Source of the DNA: Parachlamydia sp. AcF125
GTDB taxonomy: Bacteria > Chlamydiota > Chlamydiia > Chlamydiales > Parachlamydiaceae
DNA: 64,000 bases
NCBI RefSeq assembly: GCF_018342475.1
Contig: NZ_JAEMUD010000005.1
Span: forward strand, 62,001 to 126,000
Direction of reading: 5' to 3'
Shown: positions 36,332-44,493 of the stretch, one piece after another
How positions within the stretch are numbered: position 1 is the first letter of the stretch
How the letters are laid out: each line of letters opens with the position of its first letter
The notes under the pieces: model-generated
The model's input: the letters and a program-made list of their open reading frames with translations, nothing else
Database searches by the model: none
Told to the model about the DNA's origin: nothing
Position numbers and translations under genes: made by a program

Positions 36332-38101
36332 TCAATTTAAAACGATTCCTTTGTAGATAATTTTCTTTTCCGGATCCAATGTAACCATTCCCCCTTCTTT
36401 TAAAATCCGCGTGGCATGGGCGGCTTGACAAAGATAAGGTTTGTGAAGCGATTCCATGATTTTTTTAAGGAATTCTTCAGAAACCTCATTGTCGGGAAAA
36501 TTCTCCAAGATGACCCCTAGCGATTCTTTGATTAAAGGAATATAGGATTCGTCACAGCTCGTGATGACCAGCAACTTGTCTTTGACTTCGTAAGCCTGTT
36601 TAGAGTCGCTTGTTAAAGCAAAGCATACGTTTCCATGTACGCGATGGCCAAACCCAATGATTCCTCGCACTAAGACATCTCCAATGCTTTCCACAATCAT
36701 CATGTTTGTAGTGCCCGTAAATCCAAAAGGAGACCCCGCTGTAACGAGAACAAGGTCTCCATGATTAACATGGTTTTTCTCTAACGCGAAGGCGCTAATT
36801 TGTTTAAAAGCGTCTTGAATGTTTTGGACATGTTCGATTTCCTTGCACGGAATCACTCCCCAGTTAAGAGCCATTTGGTGATAACATTTTTCATTGGGAG
36901 TTAAGGCGATGATTGGCATAGGAGGACGCAAACGAGATAAAAGTCTTGCCGTACCTCCGCTATTTGTAAAGGTAAAGATAGCTTTGGCATTGGCATTATG
37001 AGAAATTTTTACTGTGGCTACAGAAACGGCAGCGGGAACATCGTTGCTAATATACGGCGTTTGCTGATGAAAATGGCGATAGTAGTCAAAATCTTCTTCC
37101 GTTTCTTTAATGATCTCTTTCATCATGGCCACAGCCTCTATAGGATAATGCCCAATCGCTGTTTCACCCGATAGCATGACAGCCGATGTGCTATCATAAA
37201 TGGCATTTGCCACATCTGAGACTTCTGCCCGTGTGGGGCGGGGATTGTGAATCATAGATTCGAGCATTTGGGTAGCCGTGACAGACGGTTTTCCGGCAAT
37301 ATAGCATTTGCGGATCATCATTTTTTGCAGCCTAGGGACTTGACTTAAGGGGACTTCAACGCCTAGATCCCCGCGTGCAATCATAATTCCATCAGCAACT
37401 TTGACAATGCTGTCGAAATTTTGGACTCCCTCGCTATTTTCAATTTTGGCAATAACTAGGATAGAGGACTTTTTTTCTTCTTCTAACAACCTTTTAATGG
37501 TTAAAACATGGTCAGCGGAGCGAATAAAAGAGGCGGCTATGATATCGATATCTTGTTGGCAACCAAAGCGGATGTCGGCAATATCATGGTCGGTTAAAGC
37601 AGGAAGATTGAGAGAGGTATTAGGAACATTCATTCCTTTGCCAGAATGGATAAGCCCTCCGTTAAAAATTTCCACTACCACACCGTTTGGAGTCACTTCT
37701 ACAACCTGAGAGGAGATGTAGCCATCGTCAAACAGGACTTGCATTCCGACTGCCAATTGATCGATGATTTCGGGCGGAGTGATAGAGACTTGATTAATGT
37801 CTCCCTCAATAGGTTCTTTAACAAGTAGCCATCTTTGACCTGTTTTTAAAAATTGTTCTTGATCTTTAATACGTCCAAGCCTAATTTCGGGGCCTTTTGT
37901 ATCCAACATGATCGCAAGAGGAGTATCCAGATTTTTGCGCGCCTGTTTAAGTAGCTGAATCGTTTCTAAATGCTCTTTATGCGTTTGGTGGCTAAAATTT
38001 AAGCGAGCGACATTCATGCCTGCTTGCATGAGAGCTTGTATTTTTTCTAAGGAATTAACAGAAGGTCCTATTGTACAAATGACCTTAGTCTTCGTAATCA
38101 T
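36332..38101 (-). CDS. pyk: Pyruvate kinase with C-terminal PEP-utiliser-like domain
   Basis: Last step of glycolysis, PEP plus ADP to pyruvate plus ATP. The catalytic barrel shows KVICTIGPSV, MLDTKGPEIRLG, the K/E motif VIAKIENSEGVQNFD, MIARGDLGVEVPL and AGKPSVTATQMLESMI. The 589-residue length includes, after about residue 480, an extra domain as in Bacillus stearothermophilus pyruvate kinase (start GNVCFALTSDSKQAYEVKDKL, end GGMVTLDPEKKIIYKG). The usual TSH phosphohistidine-like motif is absent from it (see findings). ATG 38101 with GGAG upstream is chosen; the frame is open 20 codons further. Confidence 0.95.
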   Translation of the reverse strand: MITKTKVICTIGPSVNSLEKIQALMQAGMNVARLNFSHQTHKEHLETIQLLKQARKNLDTPLAIMLDTKGPEIRLGRIKDQEQFLKTGQRWLLVKEPIEGDINQVSITPPEIIDQLAVGMQVLFDDGYISSQVVEVTPNGVVVEIFNGGLIHSGKGMNVPNTSLNLPALTDHDIADIRFGCQQDIDIIAASFIRSADHVLTIKRLLEEEKKSSILVIAKIENSEGVQNFDSIVKVADGIMIARGDLGVEVPLSQVPRLQKMMIRKCYIAGKPSVTATQMLESMIHNPRPTRAEVSDVANAIYDSTSAVMLSGETAIGHYPIEAVAMMKEIIKETEEDFDYYRHFHQQTPYISNDVPAAVSVATVKISHNANAKAIFTFTNSGGTARLLSRLRPPMPIIALTPNEKCYHQMALNWGVIPCKEIEHVQNIQDAFKQISAFALEKNHVNHGDLVLVTAGSPFGFTGTTNMMIVESIGDVLVRGIIGFGHRVHGNVCFALTSDSKQAYEVKDKLLVITSCDESYIPLIKESLGVILENFPDNEVSEEFLKKIMESLHKPYLCQAAHATRILKEGGMVTLDPEKKIIYKGIVLN

Positions 38102-38232
38102 GGGTGTGCTCCGGGTGTATATCCCTAAATTAACAGAAGCAAAGCAAAAAATCCAATACACTTCTTGATTCTAAACTGAAAGTCCATCATGATAGATAAG
38201 CGATTTAATATAAAAATTTTTGCTGATAAAAT

Positions 38233-39363
38233 ATGCAGGTTGATTGGCTTTCTCCAAAAAATGAAATTCTCATAAATCCCCACTACCCTAAGCAGGTACA
38301 CGAGAAAATTGCTGAAGCTCTTCAGAGTTGTTTTAATTTAGATAGCCATGTGTGTGTGGCGACTTCTGGCTCCACAGCTGAGGCTAATACCTTTCCTAAA
38401 ATGGCTTTGCTTTCAAAAGAGGGGATATTGGTTTCAGCTCAGGCTGTTAATAAGCATCTGGAATGCAGCAAGATAGATCGTTGGATACATCCTTTACCCG
38501 ATTTTCATGTAGGTGGGCTAGGGATTTGGGCTCGAAGCTTTCTTTCAAACTCTACTGTTTATGCGTTTAGAGAAAAATGGAATCCGCATGCTTTTTGGGA
38601 ATTTGCCACTCAGCACGAAGGGACGTTAACTTCGTTAGTTCCTACGCAACTATTTGATTTAGTTACCCATAGGCTTTCTTCACCTCCAAGTTTACGAGCT
38701 ATTGTGGTAGGAGGAGGAAGATTGAATGAGTTTTTATATGAAGAAGCGCGCGCATTGGGTTGGAACGTTTTGCCTAGTTATGGGTTGACTGAATGTGCTT
38801 CTCAAGTTGCGACTGCCAGTTTAAGTAGCTTAAAAAAAAACCATTACCCCTCTCTTTCTATTTTATCCCATGTGGAAGTTTCGGTTGATAGAGAAATGAT
38901 TGCTTTGAAGAGCCCATCCCTACTTACATTTTATCTTGAGTCGAGCCACCAAAGCATAAAACTTGTCGATCCCAAAATTGAGGGAATTTTTCGGACTGAA
39001 GATCGGGGCAGGATTGATAATGATAATCAAGCCTTAGAGGTGCTTGGGAGAGACCAAAATTTCTTTAAAATTGGGGGAGAAAGTGTTAATTTTGGAAATT
39101 TAGAAAAAATTTTAGAGCAAACCAAAATGCACCTTCAATTCAGTTCAGACGCGGTTTTAATCCCTTATCCAGACGAGCGATTAGGATACGTGATACATCT
39201 GGTTGCCGAGCTAGATTCTCGCCAGGTGGAATATCTGACAGAGGGATTTAATCAGGCGGTGTTGCCCTATGAAAAAATCCGGAAAGTTCATCGCGTAAAG
39301 ACCTTTCCTCGATCTCCAATAGGGAAGCTGCTGCGGAACGCGCTTTTAGAAATCCTTGGGTAA
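38233..39363 (+). CDS. menE: AMP-forming acyl-CoA ligase, likely O-succinylbenzoate-CoA ligase (MenE)
   Basis: ANL-superfamily enzyme. Motifs are TSGSTAEANTFPKMA (the phosphate loop), PLPDFHVGGLGIWARSFL (MenE-like), VGGGRLNEFL, SYGLTECASQVAT (adenine site), and the hinge/C-terminal part EDRGRID ... FKIGGESVNFGNLE ... RSPIGKLLRNAL. At 376 residues it is short for MenE (about 450), with a compact N terminus. If the assignment holds it activates O-succinylbenzoate in classical menaquinone synthesis, consistent with menG at 41 kb. Other small ANL ligases are the alternative. Confidence 0.75.
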   Translation: MQVDWLSPKNEILINPHYPKQVHEKIAEALQSCFNLDSHVCVATSGSTAEANTFPKMALLSKEGILVSAQAVNKHLECSKIDRWIHPLPDFHVGGLGIWARSFLSNSTVYAFREKWNPHAFWEFATQHEGTLTSLVPTQLFDLVTHRLSSPPSLRAIVVGGGRLNEFLYEEARALGWNVLPSYGLTECASQVATASLSSLKKNHYPSLSILSHVEVSVDREMIALKSPSLLTFYLESSHQSIKLVDPKIEGIFRTEDRGRIDNDNQALEVLGRDQNFFKIGGESVNFGNLEKILEQTKMHLQFSSDAVLIPYPDERLGYVIHLVAELDSRQVEYLTEGFNQAVLPYEKIRKVHRVKTFPRSPIGKLLRNALLEILG

Positions 39364-39465
39364 AAAGATTAACAAAAATTAATTCTATTGTTTATTTATA
39401 AAAAAGTTTACACGGAAAATTGGTAAAGCGCGTACATACTTGTAATTTGGAAGGATAATAGCGGG

Positions 39466-40854
39466 ATGAGCGGGATAACCTCTAAAATAAATCACTTAAA
39501 TAGCTCTGAAGACTTTAAGGCGCTTTTAAATTTAAAAGCTTCCCATTTTATTTTGACAAAAAGTGGGCATTTAGCTAAGTCAAAATTTTTATGGAGATTT
39601 TCCGATGCAAAAACAAATGAAGAAGTTAATAGACGAATTAAAAAAGTGGTGAAAGATTGCATTTCTACCATCGAAATTTGGCAAAAAGAGAACGAAGAAA
39701 GACCATTAAGCGATGAAGAATTAATCAATGTCTATTCCAGAAAAGAGATTAAGCGTATTCGCCAATTTGAAAACAATATGCGCAAGATATTTGAAAAGCG
39801 GTTACATCCTTTTCTGAGGCAAAATACAGATTTGCGCTTATTATTAGCGAACAAGGAATTACAAGGGTTTTTAAATTCCAGATTGAAGGAGCTGCGCAAA
39901 AACAAGGATAGCATTCCAGAGGCAGAAAAAGAATCGCAAAAGCTAACAAGGCAGATTGAAAAAGCAAAATTAGCAGCAAAATTGGGCCTCATCACGGCGG
40001 CTAATAAAGGGAAGACAGGCTCTTATTTCGTTGAGTGGGTCTCTATGCAGAAAGGAAGCGAGGGAAAACCCGCTTTTAAGAAAATTGGAGTTTTTAAGCT
40101 GAGTAACAAAGAAACCTCGTGGATAATTCGCTTAAAAAATACATTTAAACAGCTGTTCTTTGGACAACTTTTTTATTTAAATACTAAAAAACTTGCTCAA
40201 TCAAAATCTGAAGCCGCAGCTTTTGAGATTTCACAGTTTTTGGGTTTTCAAGTCGTTCCTGGGGCAAGGGTTGTAAAGCTTGGGAAGAAAACAGGTACCA
40301 TGCAACGTTTTTTGGATGGGTATCAAGAAGCTAGAAAGGTTAAATATTTGTTTAACGATAAAGCTAATTTTACCGAGCAAGGGTGGCGGCAGTTTCAAGA
40401 AATGACTTTGTGTGATTTCTTGATTGGAAATTTTGATCGACATGATGATAATTGGTTGATTAAAGTAAATGAAGAAGGAAAAATTCACGATATAAAAGCG
40501 ATTGATAATGCCCATAGTTTTCCGGAAAAAAACATCTGGCTCATTAAAGTGGCCGCTAGGAACCAATATAAATGGCGCCGTTTTCCGATTGCTGAGTATG
40601 ATTACGATCCAAAGCTTTTAAGCGAGATCCGTTATCGGTTAACTCCCCTAAAAGTCGAACAATTAATTTCCTCCATCGATGATAACCTTCCCGGCTTTCT
40701 CAGCGAAAAAATGATAAAGCTTTTAAAAAAAAGAGCGAAGGTTCTTTATTTCCTGTCTGATCCTGAGCGGAAAGCCTTGACTCCGAAAAAGCTTGCTTAT
40801 TATCGCACTGCTTCCACAATTAATGCTCTCTTAAAAGGTACAAAAACTAAATAA
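39466..40854 (+). CDS. Type II phosphatidylinositol 4-kinase-like protein
   Basis: A 462-residue protein, no signal peptide. Residues about 1-180 are helical, charged and of no known family. Residues about 205-400 read like a type II PI 4-kinase: VFK with lysine 211, then an acidic-helix segment KSEAAAFEISQFLG (E249) and VVPGARVV, MQRFLDGYQEA, the catalytic loop GNFDRHDDNWLIK (D324, H326, N329) and the metal-binding AIDNAHSFP (D347). The order and wording of these motifs closely follow the eukaryotic enzyme, where the loop reads NTDRGNDNWLIK and the metal site AAIDNGLAFP. Known role of the family: making PI4P on Golgi and endosomal membranes. A role on host vacuole membranes is inference; it might instead phosphorylate protein or be catalytically changed. 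It is monocistronic, with a terminator behind it. Confidence 0.78.
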   Translation: MSGITSKINHLNSSEDFKALLNLKASHFILTKSGHLAKSKFLWRFSDAKTNEEVNRRIKKVVKDCISTIEIWQKENEERPLSDEELINVYSRKEIKRIRQFENNMRKIFEKRLHPFLRQNTDLRLLLANKELQGFLNSRLKELRKNKDSIPEAEKESQKLTRQIEKAKLAAKLGLITAANKGKTGSYFVEWVSMQKGSEGKPAFKKIGVFKLSNKETSWIIRLKNTFKQLFFGQLFYLNTKKLAQSKSEAAAFEISQFLGFQVVPGARVVKLGKKTGTMQRFLDGYQEARKVKYLFNDKANFTEQGWRQFQEMTLCDFLIGNFDRHDDNWLIKVNEEGKIHDIKAIDNAHSFPEKNIWLIKVAARNQYKWRRFPIAEYDYDPKLLSEIRYRLTPLKVEQLISSIDDNLPGFLSEKMIKLLKKRAKVLYFLSDPERKALTPKKLAYYRTASTINALLKGTKTK

Positions 40855-40861
40855 GTTGGCG

Positions 40862-40917
40862 GGAGGCTTCTTGTGACCTTCTGCCATTTTTAATTAAACT
40901 GGCCGCCTCCTGTTTTT
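40862..40917 (+). terminator. Terminator after the PI4K-like gene
   Basis: GGAGGC (40862-40867) pairs with GCCTCC (40905-40910), with additional GGC/GCC pairing, followed by TGTTTTT. It lies seven bases after the stop codon. The loop is long. Confidence 0.5.
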
Positions 40918-41075
40918 CCTGGAAAATAGTGAGCTGCGAAGGGGAAAAAACTTGCTCTTCCTGCCAAAATCTTTAAAACTTCCCGCAAAACATCCAAATT
41001 TTGCTTAATAATCTATCCGCGAAATTAAAAGCGACTTAAGAGAAGTGCAAAGTTTTGGGTTAAGAGGTTAATTAT

Positions 41076-41825
41076 TTAAGGCGATTGATTCTCAACCTGA
41101 AGAAGGGGTTTTTGGCAGATAAATAAAGTCGCCACACCACCAAATAGGGGAGTTAAAGTAATCTGCTGGAAGCCTTCTTCTTGAAGCATGCGTGAAATCT
41201 CGCTAGGTGGGACAAAAGTGTGAATGCTAGAGCAAAGATACTGATAGGCTGCTTTATTATTTGTTAACCATTTTCCCAGCAGAGGAAGAATTGTTTTAAG
41301 ATAGATTTGATGGCCAAAACGCAATAAACGATTTTGAGGTCTGGTGAGTTCTAAAATTCCAAATCTTCCTCCTGGTACGAGAACCCGATATACCTCACGA
41401 AAACACTCTTGAGGATTTTGGATATTTCGAATTCCATAGGCTAGGGTGGCCAAAGACACGGTTTTAGCTTCTAAGGGGATTTTTTTGGCATCTGCTTGTA
41501 GATAAGAGATGGGGTAACGCTCAAATCCTTTTTGCAACGATTTTTCTTTTGCGCACTCTAACATTTCTTGGCAAAAATCGAGAAGATAAACTTTCCTCAT
41601 TTTTTTAGATTGGGCTAAGTAGGTAAAGGCAATGTCACCTGTCCCGCAGCAAAGGTCGAGAAAAACCTCCGATTCATCATCCCTACGCACATGCCGCACT
41701 AACTCTTGATTCCATTTTTTATGCATTTGAAAAGAGAGAATGGCATTTGTCTTGTCATAGTTTTGAGCAATGCTCCCAAACATTTTTTGAATGCTTGTAG
41801 GGTTATCTTTAGTATATTTGCTCAT
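41076..41825 (-). CDS. menG: Demethylmenaquinone methyltransferase (MenG/UbiE)
   Basis: Final methylation of menaquinone (or ubiquinone) using S-adenosylmethionine. Class I methyltransferase with the UbiE signatures MFGSIAQNYDKTNAILSF near the start, the SAM loop LDLCCGTGDIAF, LAYGIRNIQNPQECFREVYRVL and GGRFGILELT. The final FGGVATLFIC is also typical. The frame is open to 41882, but the family starts around KYTKDNPTSIQKMF, so ATG 41825 (249 residues) is taken. It overlaps the end of the upstream small membrane protein gene by 17 bases. Confidence 0.93.
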   Translation of the reverse strand: MSKYTKDNPTSIQKMFGSIAQNYDKTNAILSFQMHKKWNQELVRHVRRDDESEVFLDLCCGTGDIAFTYLAQSKKMRKVYLLDFCQEMLECAKEKSLQKGFERYPISYLQADAKKIPLEAKTVSLATLAYGIRNIQNPQECFREVYRVLVPGGRFGILELTRPQNRLLRFGHQIYLKTILPLLGKWLTNNKAAYQYLCSSIHTFVPPSEISRMLQEEGFQQITLTPLFGGVATLFICQKPLLQVENQSP

Positions 41826-42027
41826 TTTTTTTCTCATCTTTTTTGTCACAAAGATTGCAGCTGAATTGGTCGCCACATTCACTATCTTTTTTTCGAATAG
41901 GAGCTCTCCCGCAAGATCCCGGTTTTATTTTAGGTTTCCCCGTCAAAAGCCATCCAAGCCCTAATAAGAGAAGGGCCACCATGATTGCCAAAAAAGCGAT
42001 AATTAAAGTGATAGTAAAATCAGGCAT
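41809..42027 (-). CDS. Small membrane protein with four-cysteine tail, NqrM-like
   Basis: A 72-residue protein with one N-terminal membrane helix (about residues 5-29) and a short tail. The tail has GSCGRAPIRKKDSEC, then SCNLCDKKDEKK. NqrM (DUF539), the maturation factor of the Na+-translocating NADH:quinone reductase, has the same plan: one helix, an SCG motif and three further cysteines ending in CDK. Chlamydiae possess Na+-NQR. The spacing of the middle cysteines differs from the Vibrio protein, so this is a tentative assignment from pattern. It is translationally coupled to menG, also a quinone-related gene. Confidence 0.6.
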   Translation of the reverse strand: MPDFTITLIIAFLAIMVALLLLGLGWLLTGKPKIKPGSCGRAPIRKKDSECGDQFSCNLCDKKDEKKNEQIY

Positions 42028-42048
42028 CCATTTCTCCTATTTATCCTC

Positions 42049-44067
42049 TTATTCTTCCTGCTCATCCTCGTCCTCATAGCTATCAAAGTCCTCGTCGCCT
42101 TCTTCCTCATTTAAATCATCCTCAATGACAGCCATTTTTTTGGTAGGCTTAGCCTGTACTTTTGAATTTTTCTTAGGGGAAGGTTTTAAGGGCACAAGAT
42201 CAACCCAAATGGGAGAACTCCAAGCGATATTCCCATCTTCTTGGATAACGCGTAGATAGTAGTAAACGAATGGGGGTTTCTTATCTTTAGGAGTGATGCA
42301 CACCTTACTTAAAGAAGCCATATCATCATACGTGAAATTCAAAAAGTAAGTATTTGATTTTAAGGTGTGAATGACAGTCCCATTTCGAATGATTTCTACA
42401 GATTTTAAAGGCGCAGTGCCTGCTACATAACCTGAAATGTGCCGGTTAACAACCAATCCATGTTTTTCAGAAGTGTCCATTTCACTACCCATCGGCATGC
42501 CGGCCAGATAGAGACCTACAATAATTCTTTCACCTGTAGTCGCATAACAAGAGCGTTTATATAAAGCTTCCATCAATGCATTTCGGGAGTGTTCTGGAGC
42601 GATAATTCCTGTTAAACCGGGTGAGTATTGGGTTTGGTCGCCTCGGAAAAACTCTGCATAAATGCCGCGATCATCTAATCCACCTGCCACAAATCCGAAA
42701 CGATGGTTATTTTGCAAGGCTTTTTGGATAGAGCCCTCTGCTGTTTCTTGCACGCCCGCTTTTCCTTGGGCTTGGATGGGGCGAGGATTGCCTTCTTTCT
42801 TTGTACATTCTGAAGATCCCCAGGCATTGTATATTTCCACCACTCGTTCAAATTCAGGATCAAACTCTTTAAAATTAAAATCAAACCCTTTTGCCATTGT
42901 GAAGCAGGGAATAGAGATCAGTTCCTTAGGAGAAAAGCTTTTATAAATTTTTTTCAAAGAATTATACTTAGTATCCTTTTTACGCAAAATTTGCTTGCCT
43001 TCTTTTGCATAAACGATTTGCCTGATCCCTTCTTCGGTAGGTTCTCCTTGCCATTGGAAGCCCAAAAATGTGGTAAAGCGGTCGGTTTCATCAAATTCGG
43101 CAATATTTTGCGTAATTAATTTCCATACTTCATTAGAAGTTTCTTCAATATTTTCAAAACAGGATGTTCCAAAAAAGTTAAAAGCTTTTTCGTCCCGGAT
43201 ATGGCGTAGGCAGTTCTCAATATTTTCAGTGGAGTCAATTCTCTCTGATTCTCCATGCAATAAACCCCAAAAAAGGCTTTGGCTGCTTTCAGAAAAGCAT
43301 TTAATCGGAGAAGATTTAAACACTTGGTTGGTTTTTGTATTCAAAAGCTGGATGGTATAAATTCCAGGTTCGTTGAAATAGAGATTAGGCAAGGTAATAA
43401 AACCGGTTTCTGGTACGAAAAGCTTCCAGGTAAGGTTTTCCCGCAGCTGTTCATAAGAAAGCTCGATGAGGGTATCTTCGGGGGCATTGCTGGTTAAATT
43501 CCCAAATTGGTCTTCAAAACGGACGATAACATCAAAACGTTTGTTGCGCGTGACGAAAGAAGGCGTAATGACTTTTAGAGTACTTAAAGCATTCCCTCGA
43601 ATATCCAGGGAAAACACTTCTGGATCTTCGTAATGGCCTTTACCACTCGGATCAACATACAGGAGGAAAGAACGTCGTCTTTGGGCTGTCGTTTGCGCGC
43701 GCGTTCCTTTTTTGTAACGAGAGTCGTCATCTAATTTGGGTGCTCCTACAATAAATGTAATGGTTGAGCCAGCTTCAACCTTGTCTGGAAGTGTAAATTC
43801 AAACTGCGGGGCAAACCTTTCGGGAATTTCGATTTCAATAGCTGTCAAGAGCTTTCCATTTTCCAGCTCTGCATAGATAACATTTTTTCCTTTCTTCAAA
43901 TTAGCTGAAGGGATTTCCCAATCAATGTCTCGTCCTTCGCTCATCAAATCAAATTTAAGACGGGTTTTTTTTGGCAACGCAACAGCAGTTGTATAAATAA
44001 ATTTCCAAGTGTTGACCTCCCCAGCATAAGCATGATGAGGGTCGCAATAACAAATAGATCGACGCAT
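42049..44067 (-). CDS. DUF3604-type PHP-like protein, chlamydial conserved
   Basis: A 672-residue protein. The first half is beta-rich (Ig-like: VNTWKFIYTTAVALPKKTRL, DKVEAGSTITFIVGAP). From about residue 260 the DUF3604 layout appears: FWGLLHGESERIDSTE (usual form YFGDLHxHS), FLGFQWQGEPTEEG, VVEIYNAWGSSE, NHRFGFVAGGLDDRG and ALYKRSCYATTGERI. In DUF3604 these are remnants of a PHP phosphoesterase site. Here the first metal motif has lost its second histidine (HGES), so enzyme activity is doubtful. The tail is highly acidic (EDDLNEEEGDEDFDSYEDED). No signal peptide. Substrate unknown. Confidence 0.75.
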   Translation of the reverse strand: MRRSICYCDPHHAYAGEVNTWKFIYTTAVALPKKTRLKFDLMSEGRDIDWEIPSANLKKGKNVIYAELENGKLLTAIEIEIPERFAPQFEFTLPDKVEAGSTITFIVGAPKLDDDSRYKKGTRAQTTAQRRRSFLLYVDPSGKGHYEDPEVFSLDIRGNALSTLKVITPSFVTRNKRFDVIVRFEDQFGNLTSNAPEDTLIELSYEQLRENLTWKLFVPETGFITLPNLYFNEPGIYTIQLLNTKTNQVFKSSPIKCFSESSQSLFWGLLHGESERIDSTENIENCLRHIRDEKAFNFFGTSCFENIEETSNEVWKLITQNIAEFDETDRFTTFLGFQWQGEPTEEGIRQIVYAKEGKQILRKKDTKYNSLKKIYKSFSPKELISIPCFTMAKGFDFNFKEFDPEFERVVEIYNAWGSSECTKKEGNPRPIQAQGKAGVQETAEGSIQKALQNNHRFGFVAGGLDDRGIYAEFFRGDQTQYSPGLTGIIAPEHSRNALMEALYKRSCYATTGERIIVGLYLAGMPMGSEMDTSEKHGLVVNRHISGYVAGTAPLKSVEIIRNGTVIHTLKSNTYFLNFTYDDMASLSKVCITPKDKKPPFVYYYLRVIQEDGNIAWSSPIWVDLVPLKPSPKKNSKVQAKPTKKMAVIEDDLNEEEGDEDFDSYEDEDEQEE

Positions 44068-44192
44068 GTCCGGGAACTCCAGTATAAATGAGTGAGTCAG
44101 CAGTTTGCCTTATTTTTGTTTCTTTTTCAAGGGACAAGAATCGCTTCGGAGAAAAATTAAAAAACTTTCTAAGTTGCATATTCGATAACCCT

Positions 44193-44455
44193 TTATCGCA
44201 AATCAGGGGTACAAGGGAGCTCTTTTTCGATTCGTTCAGTCCAATCTCTTGCTAAATTTAAAAGAACACTCTTATCGAGGATGTTCGGAAGAACGGCAAC
44301 TCGCATTTCTTTGCCGGCTTGTAGACAGAGGCTTTTTCCTCGCTAAAAAATCATGGGCTATTTCTTTCCGCTTTTTTAAGCGTTTCATGCTTTCTTCTGC
44401 CGCTTCAATTCTGGTTTCTAAGCGCACAGCAAAAAATTGCTTTTAAGGCATCCAT
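44193..44455 (-). pseudogene. Frameshifted remnant of a small gene
   Basis: On the minus strand ATG 44455 begins MDALKAIF. After one base out of frame it continues VRLETRIEAAEESMKRLKKR and KEIAHDFLARKK. After a second shift it ends with MRVAVLPNILDKSVLLNLAR and DWTERIEKELPCTPDLR, stop at 44193. Each piece looks like genuine protein (charged helix, then a mixed segment). It fills the gap between the CorC-like gene and the DUF3604 gene, both on the same strand. I do not recognise the product; the plus-strand frame at 44249-44446 is its shadow. Confidence 0.45.
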
Positions 44456-44493
44456 AGGAATAAGGATCCCTTTCACCTTAAAAAGAAAGGATT

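Noticed and set aside
44249-44446. 65-codon plus-strand frame
   Set aside because: It lies opposite to the frameshifted remnant, whose minus-strand translation is clearly more protein-like.
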